From Romanomermis culicivorax (taxonomy: Eukaryota; Nematoda; Enoplea; Mermithida; Mermithidae): a stretch of 64,000 nucleotides of DNA. Shown here piece after piece: positions 36,088 through 48,312 of this stretch (position 1 is its first letter; every line of letters starts with the position of its first letter). The notes beneath the pieces are model-generated. The model saw only the letters and a program-made list of their open reading frames with translations, made no database searches and had not been told where the DNA came from. The translations under genes were made by a program, and so were the position numbers. The stretch covers positions 248,001 to 312,000 of the forward strand of contig CAWUHX010000244.1 in assembly GCA_963922205.1 (NCBI GenBank), given 5' to 3'.

Positions 36088-36281
36088 GTAATGATGATAA
36101 ATCATTGTCAGTTTTTAATATATTTTTCGATAACTTAGTGCTGGCCTCCAATAAACCTTTCACCAGCAGTTTAGTATTGAATTTACATAAATTATTAGTG
36201 GTGTACCCACATTCTTCTACTATTAACCATATTTTTCGAGATATTATTTATTATTTAGATTCGATTTTCAGTCTGGAGTGA
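36088..36281 (+). other. Possible exon, unknown helical protein fragment
   Basis: Open frame reading LSVFNIFFDNLVLASNKPF and LVLNLHKLLVVYPHSS. It ends at a stop just after a TTTTCAG. The composition is coding-like, but no family is recognised and no partner exon can be proven. Confidence 0.25.
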
Positions 36282-36967
36282 AGGGCCAAAGGCCCATGCG
36301 CGCCACTTGCTGATGCCAAGCACAGGAAGACAACAGGCATCCTGCAAGTAAGTTCACTCCTGAGGAGGACACTTTCTCTCCAAGGAGACTTTGAGGGTTC
36401 ATTGTGAGGCCCCTCAATTGAAGGTTAGTTAATAATTGTTGTTGCCAGGTCTGGGCAACCGGACTGTTGTGTGATCTCCGAGGCCTGGTCAAGGAATTAG
36501 CTCTAACAGGTCAGTTCAGACCAGAGTATATCTTTTCTTGAACCCTCAAGAAAAGACCTGCACAACACAAAAACGTTCTACAGACCTTTGGTATCTGCTA
36601 ACATTAAGCACTCTTTTCCATTGTACAAATCTATTTTGGGTGATCATAGACGAAATTTGATGCTAGAAAAATGTCATTTTCATATCATTTTATCTTCTAT
36701 GTTGATTGTAATAAAATTAGCCATGTTGAATGAATAAATTTTTTGCACCTAATTGAAAAATTTTTTCCCTAATTTTCAGCACATTATCTGCTAATTTTTT
36801 GTTTCTAAAAATCCGGTCTCTAATTACTATAAGCATTTACAATGGTATTAAATTTAATTACCATTACATGGAAAATTTTTAAAAAGGTTATTTGAGTGTC
36901 AATCAATTTACAATGTCAATATTATTCCTACTATTTTGTTTACATGGGAAAATGTTTTTTCAATTTT

Positions 36968-37379
36968 TGCAGGTACACCTGTAGATAATTTTCTGCCCAA
37001 AAGGCAGGATTTACAAGATTATACAGTCGTTTAAATGAGGTGCTCTTTGGGTGCTTTTGCTGCATTGTGGAGGCCACATTCCCCAGACTAGATTCTGCCT
37101 GACAAGCATGACTAGTTTGGCTATCTACCTAATACATGGAACAGGCCCACTTCCTCATTCACCATACCTTTTCACCAAGATGCAACAGGGCTGAATAGAC
37201 TCGACAAGCAGTGTTCCAAGCTTGACCATGTGATTTAATATCCATCACATAAAGATAGAAGACTTTGTCTGCCTACGGCTGCTACCAAAAACTCAATTTC
37301 GGGTTACACCTGGAACCGAACTTTGTTCATGAGACTATTAGTTGGTGGCAATAACCGCTAGACTAAGATGACCCTTAAC
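36968..37379 (-). repeat. tRNA-derived SINE family 2, copy 1
   Basis: Aligns along its length with 45368-45733 (shared GTGGAGGCCACATTCC, CTTCTGCCTGACAAGCA, CTAGACTAAGA). On the minus strand it begins with a tRNA-like A-box (TTAGTCTAGCGGTTATTGCC) and a weak B-box (GGTTCCAGGTGT). Confidence 0.65.
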
Positions 37380-38122
37380 ATGGAAAAGTAACACGTCTTA
37401 ATCATTGCTTCAGTATGAGATTGTAGAAAATTAAAATTTTCAAATCTGTATGATAAACTGATTTGTATTTATCATGCCATATTTTCCACTACGCATGGTT
37501 GCCATCTTGTTTCATTAATGTGATCACCATTACAACTACAAAAGAGATAAGAGTGGAAATTTGATTGAAAAAAGTTACGCTATTGTTTGTGTATGTATCT
37601 GAAAAACATGATGTTAAACTTTTTTAACAAAAGTAATTCCCAGTAAGAAAATTACAAGCTTAAAATTTTATAGGTTACACAGTGCTAAAAAAATCAAAAA
37701 TACACGGTGCAACGCAATTATAGTTACATTCCGAAAGTCTACTCTTATGTATGCTAGAAAAAAACATACTATTTTGTAGAAAATTCAATTCTGCATCGTA
37801 CAGCATGTAAACTAGGAGTCTGCTTACATCTTTTAAATTTAAACAAAGTCCATCAAAATTATGCGTTTTTTCATTTTACAAGTAAAGCATGTGTTTTGAT
37901 TCTGATCAAGCCCGCCCAGTGTACAGAATTCGGCAGACAGCGTTTAATGGCACAAAATTGACGGGTGTTGATTTTATACCCAAAAAAATGGGTCACAACT
38001 AAGTTAAATCAATCATAAATTTTGTCACAAGAAATTGGATGAAAAAACGATAGAAATGTTTGACTGATTTTTCAAGTGCTGGACGACCAGATGGCTCATC
38101 TTAAGAATCGGATTCACTTTTC

Positions 38123-38347
38123 TGGCCTGGAAACAGTCCAGATTTAAACCCAACTGGAAATCTTGGAGAAATTGTGAAAGACTAAGTTGAAATGCTCATG
38201 CACATGGAATCTAATATTATAAAAAAATTGAATATGGTATTAAATGAATTGGAATATGATACAGGGTTATTTGAAAGTCTGTTACACTCAATGCCAGTGT
38301 GTTTGGAGCAGGTCCGAAAAGCTGCAGGTGGCCATAGGGAGTTTTAA
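38123..38347 (+). pseudogene. Tc1/mariner transposase C-terminal remnant
   Basis: Frame reads WPGNSPDLNPTGNLGEIVKD, an in-frame stop, then about 50 residues to LLHSMPVCLEQVRKAAGGH and a stop. The WPGNSPDLNPIENLW signature and SMPxRxxxVxxAxGGxTKY tail are hallmarks of the IS630/Tc1 DDE domain. The catalytic Glu of the signature is replaced (PIEN becomes PTGN) and a stop follows, so this copy is dead. Upstream sequence from about 37900 is probably the same element but frame-broken. Confidence 0.88.
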
Positions 38348-38932
38348 ATTTATCCAAACTTTCGAAACTGAAGAATTGAGAGTGTGTTTTGTTTCTGATG
38401 AATAAAAATTTTACTGCTTATTACTGCGTTCCTAAAAAGTCATCCATTAACGCCGAATTGAATTCTTTACAACATGGTGTGATTGATTTTTCCCTAGCAT
38501 ATCTAAAAGTAGACTTTTGGAACGCATGGAACGTCAAACCCAGTAGTTTTTTGAAGAAATGTAGGGTGCATGACGACATGTATGCTGATGTGTGTTCAGT
38601 GTAGAAATGATTTTGGACTTTCATAATGTTAGTGCAGTGTGAACAAATCTTACTTTCTTCTTCAAGTGTGAATTGAAAAATAAATAGTTGACTAAAATTT
38701 ATAGATGCAGAGTTAATAATGTCGAAAACGGATTTTTGCAAAAATGAAGCTTGTGTGATGATATATATGCTGCATAGGTTTGAATATGCGATACGTATCA
38801 TATAGGTGTGCATATGCATAATTGGTATGCATGATCACATATGCATGATGATAGGAGAACTAGAGCACTGTAAAACTATAGAGGACAGCTTTCAAATTTT
38901 AAAAACAATTTTTTCCATTTTCAGAGTTTTAG

Positions 38933-39296
38933 ACGGTGGAAACCAATAGTAAGCTAAAAATTACAAAGACAGAAAGATTATCTATAGATCATCAATTCCA
39001 TGCACTAGGTATAATCTATTCTATCCTGCAAAGAAGTTCCCCTATTGCCATTATTGAACAATGCAATCAACATTTTCAAATTCCCGAGAAAGTTTTTAGG
39101 AGGATGGAGTTTATGCCAAGACTAATTTCTTATATCATAAAGAGGAATGGAATTGTCTTCAAGGTTGCAACAGGTGTTGGGTGTACACGAATTTAAAGGC
39201 ACACTCCAAGTTGCCATCAAGAGACATCCGCTACAGCAAGGTAGCCTTCACACTACTTTTAGACAGACTCTACATGAACTATATAGAATTTGCACA
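38933..39296 (+). other. Possible frameshifted exon, unknown protein
   Basis: After a TTTTAG acceptor (ends 38932) the frame runs through LSIDHQFHALGIIYSIL and VFRRMEFMPRLISYIIKRNG. It then continues best in another frame (RDIRYSKVAFTLLLDRLYMN) up to CACA followed by a GTAAGA donor at 39297. The one-base frame change suggests a decayed or mis-sequenced exon. Family unknown. Confidence 0.3.
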
Positions 39297-39399
39297 GTAA
39301 GAAACGCTCTTCAGCAAGCACTCTCAGAAAAAGTGTGGATTCCAAAAAAAGTTGTGAAAAGTAAAATTTATCTTTTATACTGAATACTCTACTTGAAAA

Positions 39400-40883
39400 T
39401 CAATATCTTTTAAGTCAGAATGGAAAATTATGGCTGTAATTTAGTTTATACTTGGTAACAGTTTCATTACATCAAATCCTGAAATGATTATAAATGAGTA
39501 AAATTACAGAACAAATGTCAGAGGGTCAATTCCTCTGACCTTTGGTCCTCTATTTATTATATTTTTATTTTCTACAGCTCTTTGTTGTTAAAGTAGCTCC
39601 AATTTTTATTAAGTAAACAAACCGATAAAATGGTTTGTGCCACATATTTTTGGTCCAAAACAAATAAATGGTAGGCGCAAAAGTTTTGCATACTACTTGC
39701 AAGTTGATGTTAGGCGCATCGCAGTGTATTTTTTCATTCTTATTAATTCTTCTTATTATTCTTCGTCGTTTTTTTTATTGGTGGAGAAACGTCTCCTTTT
39801 GAACATTTTGTGTCATCCTATCCGGAGGATCGGACGCTTTGTGAATATTTGCCGTGACTCGGAGAGGAATGTGGTCGAAATCACCGCTTAGGTTTATTGT
39901 GTATTTTTGGTTTCACGTCGCGGATTAGCTTTGAGAGCGCCTACGCAGCCTGAGGAGTTTTCGATGCTCAATTTTGGTCAAGATAGTTAGTGAGTTGTTG
40001 TTTTGGAGTCAGGTAGATTTGTTTCCTCTTTTGACAAGTTTCAGCTTAGGCCGCGGATTAAGATATCCTAAAGTCCCTGTGGCTCTGTGCACAGGGACAA
40101 ACAGAAGGATCTGCTAAGCAGGGAGGAGTCAGGCGTTTGTGTCCACATATTTTGGCATTTTGCATATTCGTTTCCCACTTACTTTTGCTGTTGTATTTTA
40201 CTGCACTTTCCATTAGCTCAAAATAAATATCTTCGTACATCAAGTCTCAAACACCTGCAGTAGGATTGTAATTAGTACCGGGTTAGCGTCAGGGGCCCTA
40301 CCAGATTGGATCTCCCAAGAACCACAGCTAGGTAGCTGAGGGCATACGAGCACTTCAATACAATACAAATAGGAGATAAGGATGAAGTATGTAAAGATAA
40401 AAGTTATGCATAGATGACCTCAAGATCTGAAGTTGTTTTGAGGGAGAAACATGACAAAACTATTTTTAAAAATCTCAACTTTCGTTCTCAAACACATCCC
40501 AAAAGTTAAAAAAATATTGGGATTGAGAGATCTCTTACGGCCAACATGTTTCATGTATCCTGAGTGAACATTGCAAAAATCTCTTAATATTGCTGAAAAT
40601 TTCTTAAGATTTCTACACCTTTTTTCGATAACCACATTGATTTTTTGTATCAGATGCTCACCTTAGGATTGATTTCTTGGTTCTGATTCCAGGATTTGGA
40701 AAATATTCCCCTGGGAAATTTTAGAACTTTTGTGCATTCAACAAAGTGCAGAGACAAACACAATTTGTTACTCTTATTTATTCCACAACGTTGTACAGAA
40801 TGTAAATACAGATTCCATGAGAGAAATGTTCTCGACCATGAGACGTGTGGTTGAATTTTTTCGTCATTTTGTCAACGTTGTAT
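39400..40883. other. Unannotated DNA downstream of the receptor gene
   Basis: AT-rich with two GC-richer patches (39780-40030, 40070-40330). The patches carry no recognised gene, tRNA or repeat boundary. 40410-40630 resembles the 34420-35260 tandem repeat weakly. Confidence 0.4.
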
Positions 40884-43800
40884 TCATGCAATTCTTGACA
40901 CATTTTCGTCGATTTTTGTACACATCATGAATGAATATACGTGCTGCCTCAATGTTCTGAAAAGATGAGAAAGTAATGAATGAGATGACAAAATAAAATT
41001 CAAGAGAATGGTTGTGCTGGCGTTTTGGCTACAGTAATTCTTGTACGATCGACTGCCGTCATAAGGGATAATATTAGTCATAGTATTGTAATAATTAGTA
41101 TCAGTATTTGTCACGACAGTGATATTAGTAATAGTATTTTTATAGTATTAATAATAGTATTAGCATTAGTTTTTGTCGTCGTATAGTGATAATAGTGGTT
41201 GAAGTAGTATAGTGATAATATTGATAGTAGCAGCAATAGTAGTAGTAGTACTTGTAGTAGAATTTGCGCAAAAAAATGTCCATAAATATAGGTTGCTCTT
41301 CTCTGCCTAGCTTGTGCCTCTTTGTGTTCCATTTCCTGTTTAGATAGATATCATAGTTATCAATATCAGCAGTGTTAGTAATAGTAGTCCCATAGTATTA
41401 GTAGCAGTAGAAGTAGTAGTAGTAGTGGTAGTGATAGTAGTGGTAGCATTAGTAACACTAACAGTGCTGACATGTTACAGCAAGGCACAACTTACCTGAG
41501 ATTAACCTATAAGTTACATACCTGTTTAGCATACAGTAGATCATAGGATTGATGCTGGCGTTCATTAGCCATGTAAAATCCAACCACAAATAACACCATA
41601 TGGAACGGTGGCTTCTGGGTGTAAAAATGTTAAGCACAACATATGTGGCGATCACGCCCATGAAACACGTGCCCGTAATTAAGCCTTGCAAGAACAGTTT
41701 CACTTCTTGCTTGCACAAACGGCTATTGTCCACCATTGTAACAGAATGGCGAACTTTGCGCAACCAGAATAAAATTCGCAAATTGTAAAAACCGATGAAA
41801 ACGAATGAAAAATAACTCTGCGACATGGTCAAAATCAGCAACAATTTGCCTAATAAACCAGTTTCGATGTCGTTGCCCCAGGAAAGGATTTCTGGTGACC
41901 ATCTGAAAAATGGATAAAAAAAGCATGATTTTGATGTCAGCTTATTTGAGAAGATATGTATTTTTATTTCAGACCAATTATCAGACGCTAGCGTACATTA
42001 GCAGCGGGGAATGTGTGCCAAACTTTAAACAAAAATAACTCCATCAAAGAACCAAAAAACTTTGATTATTTTCCGAAATTATTGTATTTTAGGTGACAAA
42101 AGGGCATTTTGAATGTTTTTCTGAGAAATTTCAGTAAATGAAATTTTCTATGGAAACCAATACACCTATCGGATTTCATGTGCAAAATAAATTCCAAAAT
42201 AAATAAAAATGTGAAAGACCTCCACAGAAGCCAAGGGCACTTTCCTCCAGTAAGCCGTAAGCTTAGAAATCCACTTTGAGGGCTGCTGGTATACTTAAAC
42301 ATAGGAGGCGGAGCAACGCCTTCGATAAGCTAATTTCAGAAATTTCCATCCTTCGATATGCCACCTATCTTAAATTTTTTTCTAGATGAGATGTTGTCGT
42401 TTTTCAAAGTTAATTGAGATAGGATATTGATTTTTTACAATATCACACATTGATTTTTTTCCAATATGCCATCTCGATTATTGAAAAGGAAGTCCAACGT
42501 CGAAAAAATTTGCATCTCGATTTTTTTGGCGATACATCTTGAAATTTTTGTGATTTGCAAAATGTTGCGCATCATTTTCGAAGGTAATGATTTTTTCAAG
42601 TGGCCCTTCTTGTATTTCATACCATCCCAATCTATAATACTAGATGACGTATGTCCATTTTTTATGAAGGATGATAGATACACCTATGGAACATACTTGG
42701 AAACCTATGCTAATGATGCTGAGGAAACGTGGCTGAAGAATTGCAAATTTGTGCCATAGTTTATGTCACAGTTACAAAAAGCGGTTCACACCAATGTGCA
42801 GTGAAAGCTTACTTCCATACATGTAATTGGGGGGAAGTGCTATGGGAACCCCCCCCCCCCAGAAATCGTCGACCATATGGCTAGCCATTGGGCGACCCCC
42901 CCCCCTGGATTTTCCAATCCTATGGCTAGCCATATGGTAGCCCTAGGGACCCCCATAGTTTTAGTCGGAAAAATACTGAAAAATGTCATTTTTTCCATGA
43001 AAAATGTCAATTTTTGAACAAAAAATGGTCAAAAACGTCAATTTTCTCGGCGCTTCGCGCCATAAGTACATATTTTATCATTTTTTAGACAAAAATTACT
43101 ACTTTTTAAACCGTTTTTCGGACATTTTTCATGGAAAAAATCGAATTTTTTTCCTTCAGGGACCCCTCCCCCCAAAATTTTGGGAATTACTGACACCCGG
43201 CCCCAAAAAAGTGCTCCAACCCCCCCTCCCCCAGAGCTCGGAGCTTCGTTACATGTATGCCAACAAGTAGTGGTTTATGTGCAATGGGCTATTTGTGGTC
43301 AATTTATTACTAAGAGAAGAAATGGGCTACAGCTATTGTTTATGTAGTCTGTTTTTCCAAATGCAACATTTTTGAAAACAACTGCAATGCGTACAAAGTG
43401 TGTTGCCACGCAACTCTGTAATTTACTGTAGCCTGGAATAGCAATGTGGCTTTGAGTTTGTTCTGATTCGGTTCAATTTATGCTTTCTATTTGGTACCGT
43501 CCCAACACCGCCACTTTCTTGTCCCAACTTTCGCAATCTTTCGAAAAGTTTATTTTTTGTAACACGTTAAACTTAACCAAATGTGCTTATCAGATCTATG
43601 AATGAACAATATTTTAAGATATAAGTAATAATTTTTCCGTGTCAATTTATCATATTTATTCATCAATTCCGAATGCAAATTTCAACATTGTTTGACAAAC
43701 GTTTAGAACTTTTCTTCCGGAACAGAAAACACAAATCGGGATCATTACGCACTGCAATTATCACTAAATTACTCTTTAATTCATGATTCATAAAATTTTC

Positions 43801-46727
43801 AATAGGACAAAAGTCACCCATGATTTGATTACACAAATTCGAATCAATTGACAACAAGAAATGAAAACAGACACATATATTTGTATTTTAATGTGCAAAG
43901 CACACAGTTATTTTGGTAATATGCTAATGAAGTAAATTCCCAGTCTCACGCTCGTTGTTCTATTTTTGGTTATTTGGGTAAAATCGTTTGTATAGCTAAG
44001 TACGACTATACAAACGAAGATTATATAGATATACCATGTATTTATTGCTTTAATGATAATATCAGTTTTTGCCATCCTACGAATTAGCAATGTCATGTTG
44101 TTAAGTTACAAAAAAACTTTGTTACAAAAAACAAACTTTTTGAAAGATTGCGAAAGTTAGGACAAGAAAGTGGCGGAGTTGGGACGGTGGCGGTGTTAGG
44201 GCACGAAAGTGGCGGAGTTGGGACGGTGGCGGTGTTGGTACGGTGGCGTAGTTGGGGCACGGTCATCTATTTATTGGTATTAAGAATAGTATGTAAGTAA
44301 ATTTGATTTCAGATTAATTTAACCGGGTGAATGCCAGTTTTTGACTATCGGAAATTGAATATGATGTCTATTTTGCATGAATTCCAGGACAGAAAAGTGG
44401 AAAATTCATTTAGTGAACAGGAGGAAAAAATGTACTTCAAAGACGTAAGTAGCAGTCAGAAATTAATGCTATACAATGAACAGCTAGCATTTGACGATCT
44501 GTTAAATTCCACATATGATATTCCATATCCATTCATTTCGGCTGCTATTATTAGTGAAGCAAAGTATTTTGTGAATGATTGCACGCAAACTGTTGTAGCA
44601 GCAACAGAAACTTTTTGAATTCAAGATGGAAAAGGCAGCATTTTTGTTCAAGTTGGGACTCTTTTTTTGGCTAGAATTTCTAGAATTGTTCAAGCTACTT
44701 TGTTCCACAAATAATTTGATACTACAAAAATTAAGTCAAAAACTATTATTCCTGATATCCATTCTTCTCTTCCAACACAGAAATGCGACAATAGAACCAT
44801 TGATTTGAAATGAAAATTGAAATTCGTGCAGCATTCAGCACTCAAGTTTTGAGCTGAAAATTAGAATATTAGACATTCGGTGATGCTTTGTTGCAACTTC
44901 ATTTATGTTAGGTACAAACAGAATAAACTTAGGTCAAAATTTCGCAAATTTAAATTTTCCTAAATAGAATTGCATGAATTGCAACTAGCAGGAAATGCAA
45001 AAAATATGAACTTCTGATTCTACTAGCTCAATCTCATCTTTTCACTCCCTTTTAATTTTCAGCAATAAAAACGGACACTTTTGCCGAAAATCCTCACCGT
45101 TTGCCTACTTGTGAAGCTATCCAATGCCTGAACTACATTCTCATTTGACGCTGATTCCAGAATGGACAGGAAAACACATTATTTCGTCAAATTCTGCGAT
45201 TTCTAGCAAACAATCCACTTATAGGTTTGGGATACCAAACTGTTGCCTTACAATTTCTGCCTGAGGGATTGTCATTGGAGGTCACATTCAATAGAGACTA
45301 AAGATATTGGAGTAACTCTCATTTAGTTATATTAACCCGCTCACTATTGTTTTATTCAGATTCTTGCAGGCAGACCTGTACCCATTTTTCTATAACCAGA
45401 AAGGCAGACTTTACAGGACTATACAATCACAAAAGTGCACACTCTTTGAGAGCTTTTGCCACATAGTGGAGGCCACATTCCACAGGCTAGCTTCTGCCTG
45501 ACAAGCAGGACTTGTTCGGGTACATCACATTGTCAAGATGAAAAGGGGCAGAAAAGACTATGACAAGCAGCTTCTCGAGCATGCCTACACAATTAATCAA
45601 CCCTGTAACAATGAAAAACTGCGTCTGCTCAGGCCAGCTACCGAAAAATTGATTGCGGGCTACATTCAGAGTCAAACCTGGTTCTCGAGACTAGTAGTTG
45701 GAAGTTAGAACCACTAGACTAAGACGACCCACTATTTACCATTCTAACATATGCATATGTTGGTAATATTATGGAAGATGTTGCAGAAAAACAAACTTGC
45801 TGGACAAATAAACAGATTCAAATATAGTAGTGAGTTGATGGAACTTATGACTTATGTACTCACTGATCTGCTCATGCAAGAACGTTTTTTTTTAACTGAA
45901 CCGATGGTTGAGTTTTGAGAGTTTGGTTTCAAATTAATTAACATCTTCCAGATTTTTTGTGTGAATGATGAAAATTCATCGCGGATGTCACAATAGGAAT
46001 CTATGCCATTTTGCACTGATTATTTCTTCCATCAAAAAAAGTTGAACTGAAATTTCTACCAATGTACTAAGCAATAGGAACTCTGCCTATATATAATCTC
46101 AGCTGCCACTGAAGCACCTGAAAATGGTAGACTGGCATTGTCAAAGCGGTCAACAGTTTCAGTTCATTCTCATTTTCAAACTTATAAGTTTACCTTGCCC
46201 AAATTTCTGTATGGAACAAATTATCACCTGGTGAGACTTCCACTATCCGGATTATAGAACTGCACGGAATAAACACTTCCCATCACCAACCACGAACAAA
46301 TAATGTAGATTCGAATTTTAGCTTGTGAAAAGTAATCTTCCAGTTTATCGTTGCCGCATAAAGTGATGTAACGACTGTAGACTATACAACATAGGAAACA
46401 GCAACCCGGGTGCCAGCCGAAATTCAACGTGAATGCAAAAAAATCGTGCAAAATGGGGCATTGATTTGGCAATCGTGGAAAAAGAATGAAAACCGCAGTA
46501 CCAATTGAAACGCATACCAAAACGATGATATCAGCCAGGGCCAATTGTACCATGAATACGTAGGTCGGACTTTTGTACCGTTTACTGTACCTAGTTTTTA
46601 TATAGGCTATCAAGGCATTAAAAAATATTCCCGGGATGCCGATCGATAGAGCCATGGATAGGAGTACATAGCGAGGAAGCGAATCAACGCCAGAATCGTC
46701 GAATGATGATGTGAAGTTCCTGTCCAT
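40884..46727 (-). CDS. Rhodopsin-like seven-transmembrane receptor (orphan, nematode serpentine type), complete
   Basis: Three exons: 46727-46228, 41902-41522 and 40956-40884, introns of 4325 and 565 bases, both phase 2, giving 317 residues. The N-terminus is short with an NFT glycosylation site. TM1 is around residues 21-43, and TM2 carries VQLALADIIVLV with the conserved Asp. TM3 follows QCPILHDFF and ends in VYSRYI, so the E/DRY arginine is kept but the acid is Ser. TM4 contains CSWLVMG. TM5 lies around LLLILTMSQSYFSFVF, TM6 around GLITGTCFMGVIATYVV without a CWxP motif, and TM7 ends NASINPMIYCMLN (NPxxY). The tail is RTLRQHVYSFMMCTK, resembling the helix-8 and palmitoyl-Cys region. The TM3-start Cys is present but no partner Cys is seen in loop 2. 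Ligand unknown; chemoreceptor or peptide receptor both possible. A TTTTTAG acceptor ends at 46745, 18 bases before the ATG. Confidence 0.88.
42816..43259. mobile_element. CATACATG-ended MITE (GTCGAC subfamily), copy 3, in receptor intron 1
   Basis: Left CATACATGTAATTGGGG, right TTACATGTATG, core AGAAATCGTCGACCATATGG and GGATTTTCCAATCC shared with 15173-15558. A hairpin-family piece (CGGCGCTTCGCGCC) is at 43047. No clear duplication is left (CTTACTTC against CCAACAAG). Confidence 0.75.
43490..44275. mobile_element. Minisatellite-tipped inverted-repeat element, copy 1
   Basis: The left tip reads CCAACACCGCCACTTTCTTG and the right tip its complement repeated as GTGGCGGAGTTGGGACGG units (44165-44255). 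Inside both tips come the inverted segments AACTTTCGCAATCTTTC and GAAAGATTGCGAAAGTT, then TTTTTTGTAACA and TGTTACAAAAAA. The interior matches 51490-52372 in the opposite orientation. A small open frame (43663-43857 minus) is of unknown function. Confidence 0.75.
44331..44618 (+). other. Possible 95-residue gene or exon, unknown
   Basis: ATG-initiated frame 18 bases after a GATTTCAG acceptor, complex composition (FDYRKLNMMSILHEFQD, KLMLYNEQLAFDDLLNSTYD), ending at a TGA. It lies antisense inside the receptor's first intron. No family is recognised. Confidence 0.3.
45061..45293 (+). pseudogene. Exon-like fragment with two in-frame stops, unknown
   Basis: After TTTTAATTTTCAG the frame reads TDTFAENPHRLPTCEAIQCL. 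Two stop codons follow, then the same frame continues NTLFRQILRFLANNPLIGLG and FLPEGLSLEVTFNRD to a stop. The content looks protein-derived but unidentified. Confidence 0.3.
45368..45733 (-). repeat. tRNA-derived SINE family 2, copy 2, in receptor intron 1
   Basis: Minus strand begins GTCGTCTTAGTCTAGTGG (A-box) and carries a B-box-like GGTTTGACTCT about 45 bases later. The body matches 36968-37379 in the same order. Confidence 0.65.
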
Positions 46728-46746
46728 CGTATCCAGCTCCGTATCT

Positions 46747-47380
46747 AAAAATCAAATTTCTAGAATACCTTGAGGACATGGAAAGTGAAAGTATGCAAAT
46801 CCTGGAACAAAGATAAGAAGTGTCTGACAACTGATGTTCAATATGTCGGATACAGCGTATCATGAGGCTTGTTAAAAAAAAGAATTCGATAGCTACATAA
46901 CAGGGGTCCCTCTGCTTGTCCATTTCATAAAAGGGCTACAGTTTTATATAAGTCAGGTTTCTATAGGCTATCGAATACACAATAACATAACGGCTTCAGA
47001 AATTTGTTAACTTAACTTATACTTTTTTTAAATTTCGAAAATCGATTTTTATTAACAGTTTGTAAAGCTAGCTTGGCAATCATGTGATAGTTCCGTCATG
47101 ATCAACTTCCAAAATAATAATGAGCAACAGAGCGTTTGAATTTGAATTTGAATTTGTATATAATCATCACCCTTAAATCGATGTGGTTTCAATATTTTGG
47201 ATATTCATCAGCTTGAATGTCTCTGCCTTTTATACATTTTCTGTAATTATTTATGCAATATATTGTTAAAAGTCCACATATATAAATTTTTGTAGCCTCT
47301 CTCAACTCAAAAGGATTGGAAAGTTATGATAATGTGTTGGCTGTTCTTAAAATGGCTAGTCCTGCACCGACGGACAGTCT
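46747..47380. other. Intergenic upstream of the receptor gene
   Basis: AT-rich; would hold the receptor promoter. No recognisable motifs, only a short (GAATTT)n tract near 47135-47155. Confidence 0.4.
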
Positions 47381-47394
47381 GCATACAACAATAA

Positions 47395-47850
47395 TATTGT
47401 ATGTTGTATGCACATTCCACCCATAGGATCTATACGTTGAGGCAACCTGTCCCCGCTACTGGGGGCTTCAGGAGAAGTTAGGCTCAGTCCAGGACCTGAA
47501 CCCGGGACCTTGCGGCTACCGTCCGCAAGCTCTAGCCCACTGAGCCAACCGAGCAAGGGAAAAGGCGTCCTCATTTTTCAACAATTCCTAGCTGATGTGG
47601 TTGCTGTGACCACTCTAAACATCCCTCCGCCATCGAGTTTGACTAACCATCAAGAGCCACCAGTGTTGAGGCAACCTATCCCCACTACTCAGGGCTTCAG
47701 TAAAAGATGGGCATGGTCCGGGACTTGAACCCAACACCTTGGGGCTACCGTCTGCACGCTCTAACCAAGTGAGCCAACAGGGGAAGAGTGCTCTAATTTT
47801 TGCAACAATTCATAGTTGAGGTGGTTGCTGCGACTACTCTCAACATGTGT
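47395..47850 (-). repeat. tRNA-derived SINE-like dimer (family 3)
   Basis: Two units (about 47395-47625 and 47640-47850). Each carries, on the minus strand, a tRNA-like head (TTGGCTCAGTGGGCTAGAGC A-box, CCCGGGTTCAGGTCC B-box) and, on the plus strand, the body GATGTGGTTGCTGTGACCAC. A related body fragment lies at 29640-29710. Confidence 0.6.
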
Positions 47851-47899
47851 TTAACCCAGCCATTTTTGTTGGGCCCTGGTCAGGATCGATGGTCACACC

Positions 47900-48312
47900 C
47901 ATACATGCACGTGGGGGGGGGGGGTTTGGGGGGTCTTGACCCCCAGCAGATTTTTATTGACCCCCAGCAGATTCTTGCTGACCCCCAGCAGATTTGAGTT
48001 CCTCAACAATGGTTGGGAAGATGACGAAAGAAAATTAGCAAGAGAGTAGAGAAAGTCGTCATGGAAATGGAAATGATGCCATAGTTTGACAATTTTTCTA
48101 AATAAATCATACTTGATTCCAAAAAAAGTAGCATAGAAACTTTAAAAAGTGCTGTTTAAGCAAATAATTTCACTTATCTGACTAATATAGGTTGAAGAAT
48201 ATACTGTTTGGATGTTAGAAGACTTTCGTTATCAAGAACGAAAAAAAAATTTTTGTATTCCACCCCCTGTCCTGGCTGACCCCCAGCAGAATCTCTATGC
48301 TGTGCATGTATG
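47900..48312. mobile_element. CATACATGCAC-ended MITE with CCCCCAGCAGATT repeats, copy 2
   Basis: Ends CATACATGCAC and GTGCATGTATG are exact 11-bp inverted repeats. Perfect 8-bp duplication GTCACACC (47892-47899 and 48313-48320). G-run inside the left end; interior matches 28756-29165. Confidence 0.95.
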
